64,000 bases of DNA from Sphingomonas sp. KRR8 (lineage in GTDB: Bacteria; Pseudomonadota; Alphaproteobacteria; Sphingomonadales; Sphingomonadaceae). A model generated the notes under the pieces. The model did no database searches. It saw only the letters and a program-made list of their open reading frames with translations, and was not told the origin of the DNA. Of this stretch, positions 63,603 through 64,000 are shown one piece after another (the first letter of the stretch is position 1; each line of letters starts with the position of its first letter). Both the position numbers and the translations under genes were made by a program. The stretch spans positions 930,001 to 994,000 of the forward strand of contig NZ_CP097462.1 in NCBI RefSeq assembly GCF_023559245.1. The letters are read 5' to 3'.

Positions 63603-64000
63603 TCAGCCACGTACCGGCGCTGCCACCGGTCTACGCCAGAGCACGGCGCAACTTCCGAGCCGCTCGGCGCCTGCTCCCCACGACATGCTGATCGTTGGCT
63701 CGCAGCTGGCAATCGGCAACCTCAGCTGCGGCTGGTCGACCATCGCACGCCGGGCTCTCAGACCCTTCTCGCGCCAGACCAGCTGGTGCCAGCGAAGCAA
63801 GGGAGCATAGCCCGGTTTGCCGAGGTGCATGATCCCGGGATCAACCACGGTGACGTCGGTCACGCCACGCGCGGCCAGCGCGGCGAAGAGATCGCCATAG
63901 GAGGACTGAGGATAAAAATCCCGGGCGGGAAAGCGCTTGTACCTCCAGTAGGCTGCCTGATAGGCGGGCAAGCCAACGGCCAGGCCAAGCGCTGCGGCCA
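63603..64000 (-). CDS. C-terminal part of a membrane protein (partial at window edge)
   Basis: The frame is open to the right edge of the window, so the 5' end lies outside. Visible are part of a last membrane helix (ALGLAVGLPAYQAAYW) and a soluble C-terminal domain (RDFYPQSSYGDLFAALAARGVTDVTVVDPG) that looks like the periplasmic tail of a GT-C-type glycosyltransferase. The TTG at 63971 is internal. Cotranscribed with the following gene. Confidence 0.5.
   Translation of the reverse strand, partial: AAALGLAVGLPAYQAAYWRYKRFPARDFYPQSSYGDLFAALAARGVTDVTVVDPGIMHLGKPGYAPLLRWHQLVWREKGLRARRAMVDQPQLRLPIASCEPTISMSWGAGAERLGSCAVLWRRPVAAPVRG

Overview
The window is GC-rich bacterial DNA that looks like an alphaproteobacterium of the Sphingomonas group. 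I base this on the mreBCD-mrdA-rodA operon beside a tRNA-Lys, several large TonB-dependent receptors, an UrcA-family protein, a xanthorhodopsin-like pump with a Blh-type carotenoid cleavage enzyme, and many secreted hydrolases. Species assignment is inference from gene content only.

Bases 1-9044 are core chromosome: the 3' part of ilvC, a small conserved protein, a BLUF blue-light sensor, mutL, the tightly overlapping rod-shape operon mreB-mreC-mreD-mrdA-rodA, and an intact tRNA-Lys(CTT). A 49-50 bp copy of the 3' half of this tRNA recurs at 18285-18334 and 41336-41384, so two elements appear to sit in tandem in the tRNA-Lys gene. Element A (about 9.05-18.3 kb) carries a tyrosine integrase, an AlpA/excisionase-like protein, a RepA-like helicase with a repeat-rich possible origin, several phage/plasmid-like hypotheticals, and a compact candidate restriction-modification module: a phage-type adenine methyltransferase diverging from a protein with a PD-(D/E)XK-like signature. 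Element B (about 18.3-41.3 kb) has no recognisable integrase.

Element B starts with an AraC regulator divergent from a translationally coupled operon (unknown 86-aa protein, alpha/beta hydrolase, YCII protein, AhpD-like protein). It continues with secreted small proteins, an RNB-domain ribonuclease, a membrane sensor-like protein and an OprB porin. It then holds a continuous respiratory cassette: a PQQ alcohol dehydrogenase with the Asp-Tyr-Asp signature of lanthanide enzymes, a cytochrome c, a caa3-type oxidase (subunit II with fused cytochrome c, subunit I, subunit III), a small membrane protein and a CtaG-like assembly factor, followed by a convergent Crp/Fnr regulator. Electrons from alcohol oxidation would pass through cytochrome c to this oxidase. 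Its subunit I keeps the metal ligands but lacks the usual D- and K-channel residues, which I regard as the most unusual protein-level signal in the window.

Bases 41385-64000 are again chromosome-like: a TonB receptor, a BlaI/M56-peptidase regulatory pair with a repeat-bearing secreted partner, the rhodopsin-blh pair, a DUF1294 protein, a broken S8 peptidase, an amidohydrolase, a penicillin-acylase family enzyme, an S9 peptidase, a TPR-sulfotransferase, a very large TonB receptor, a frameshifted and truncated moaA fused by deletion to the tail of a probable TauE/SafE gene, and two membrane proteins at the right edge.
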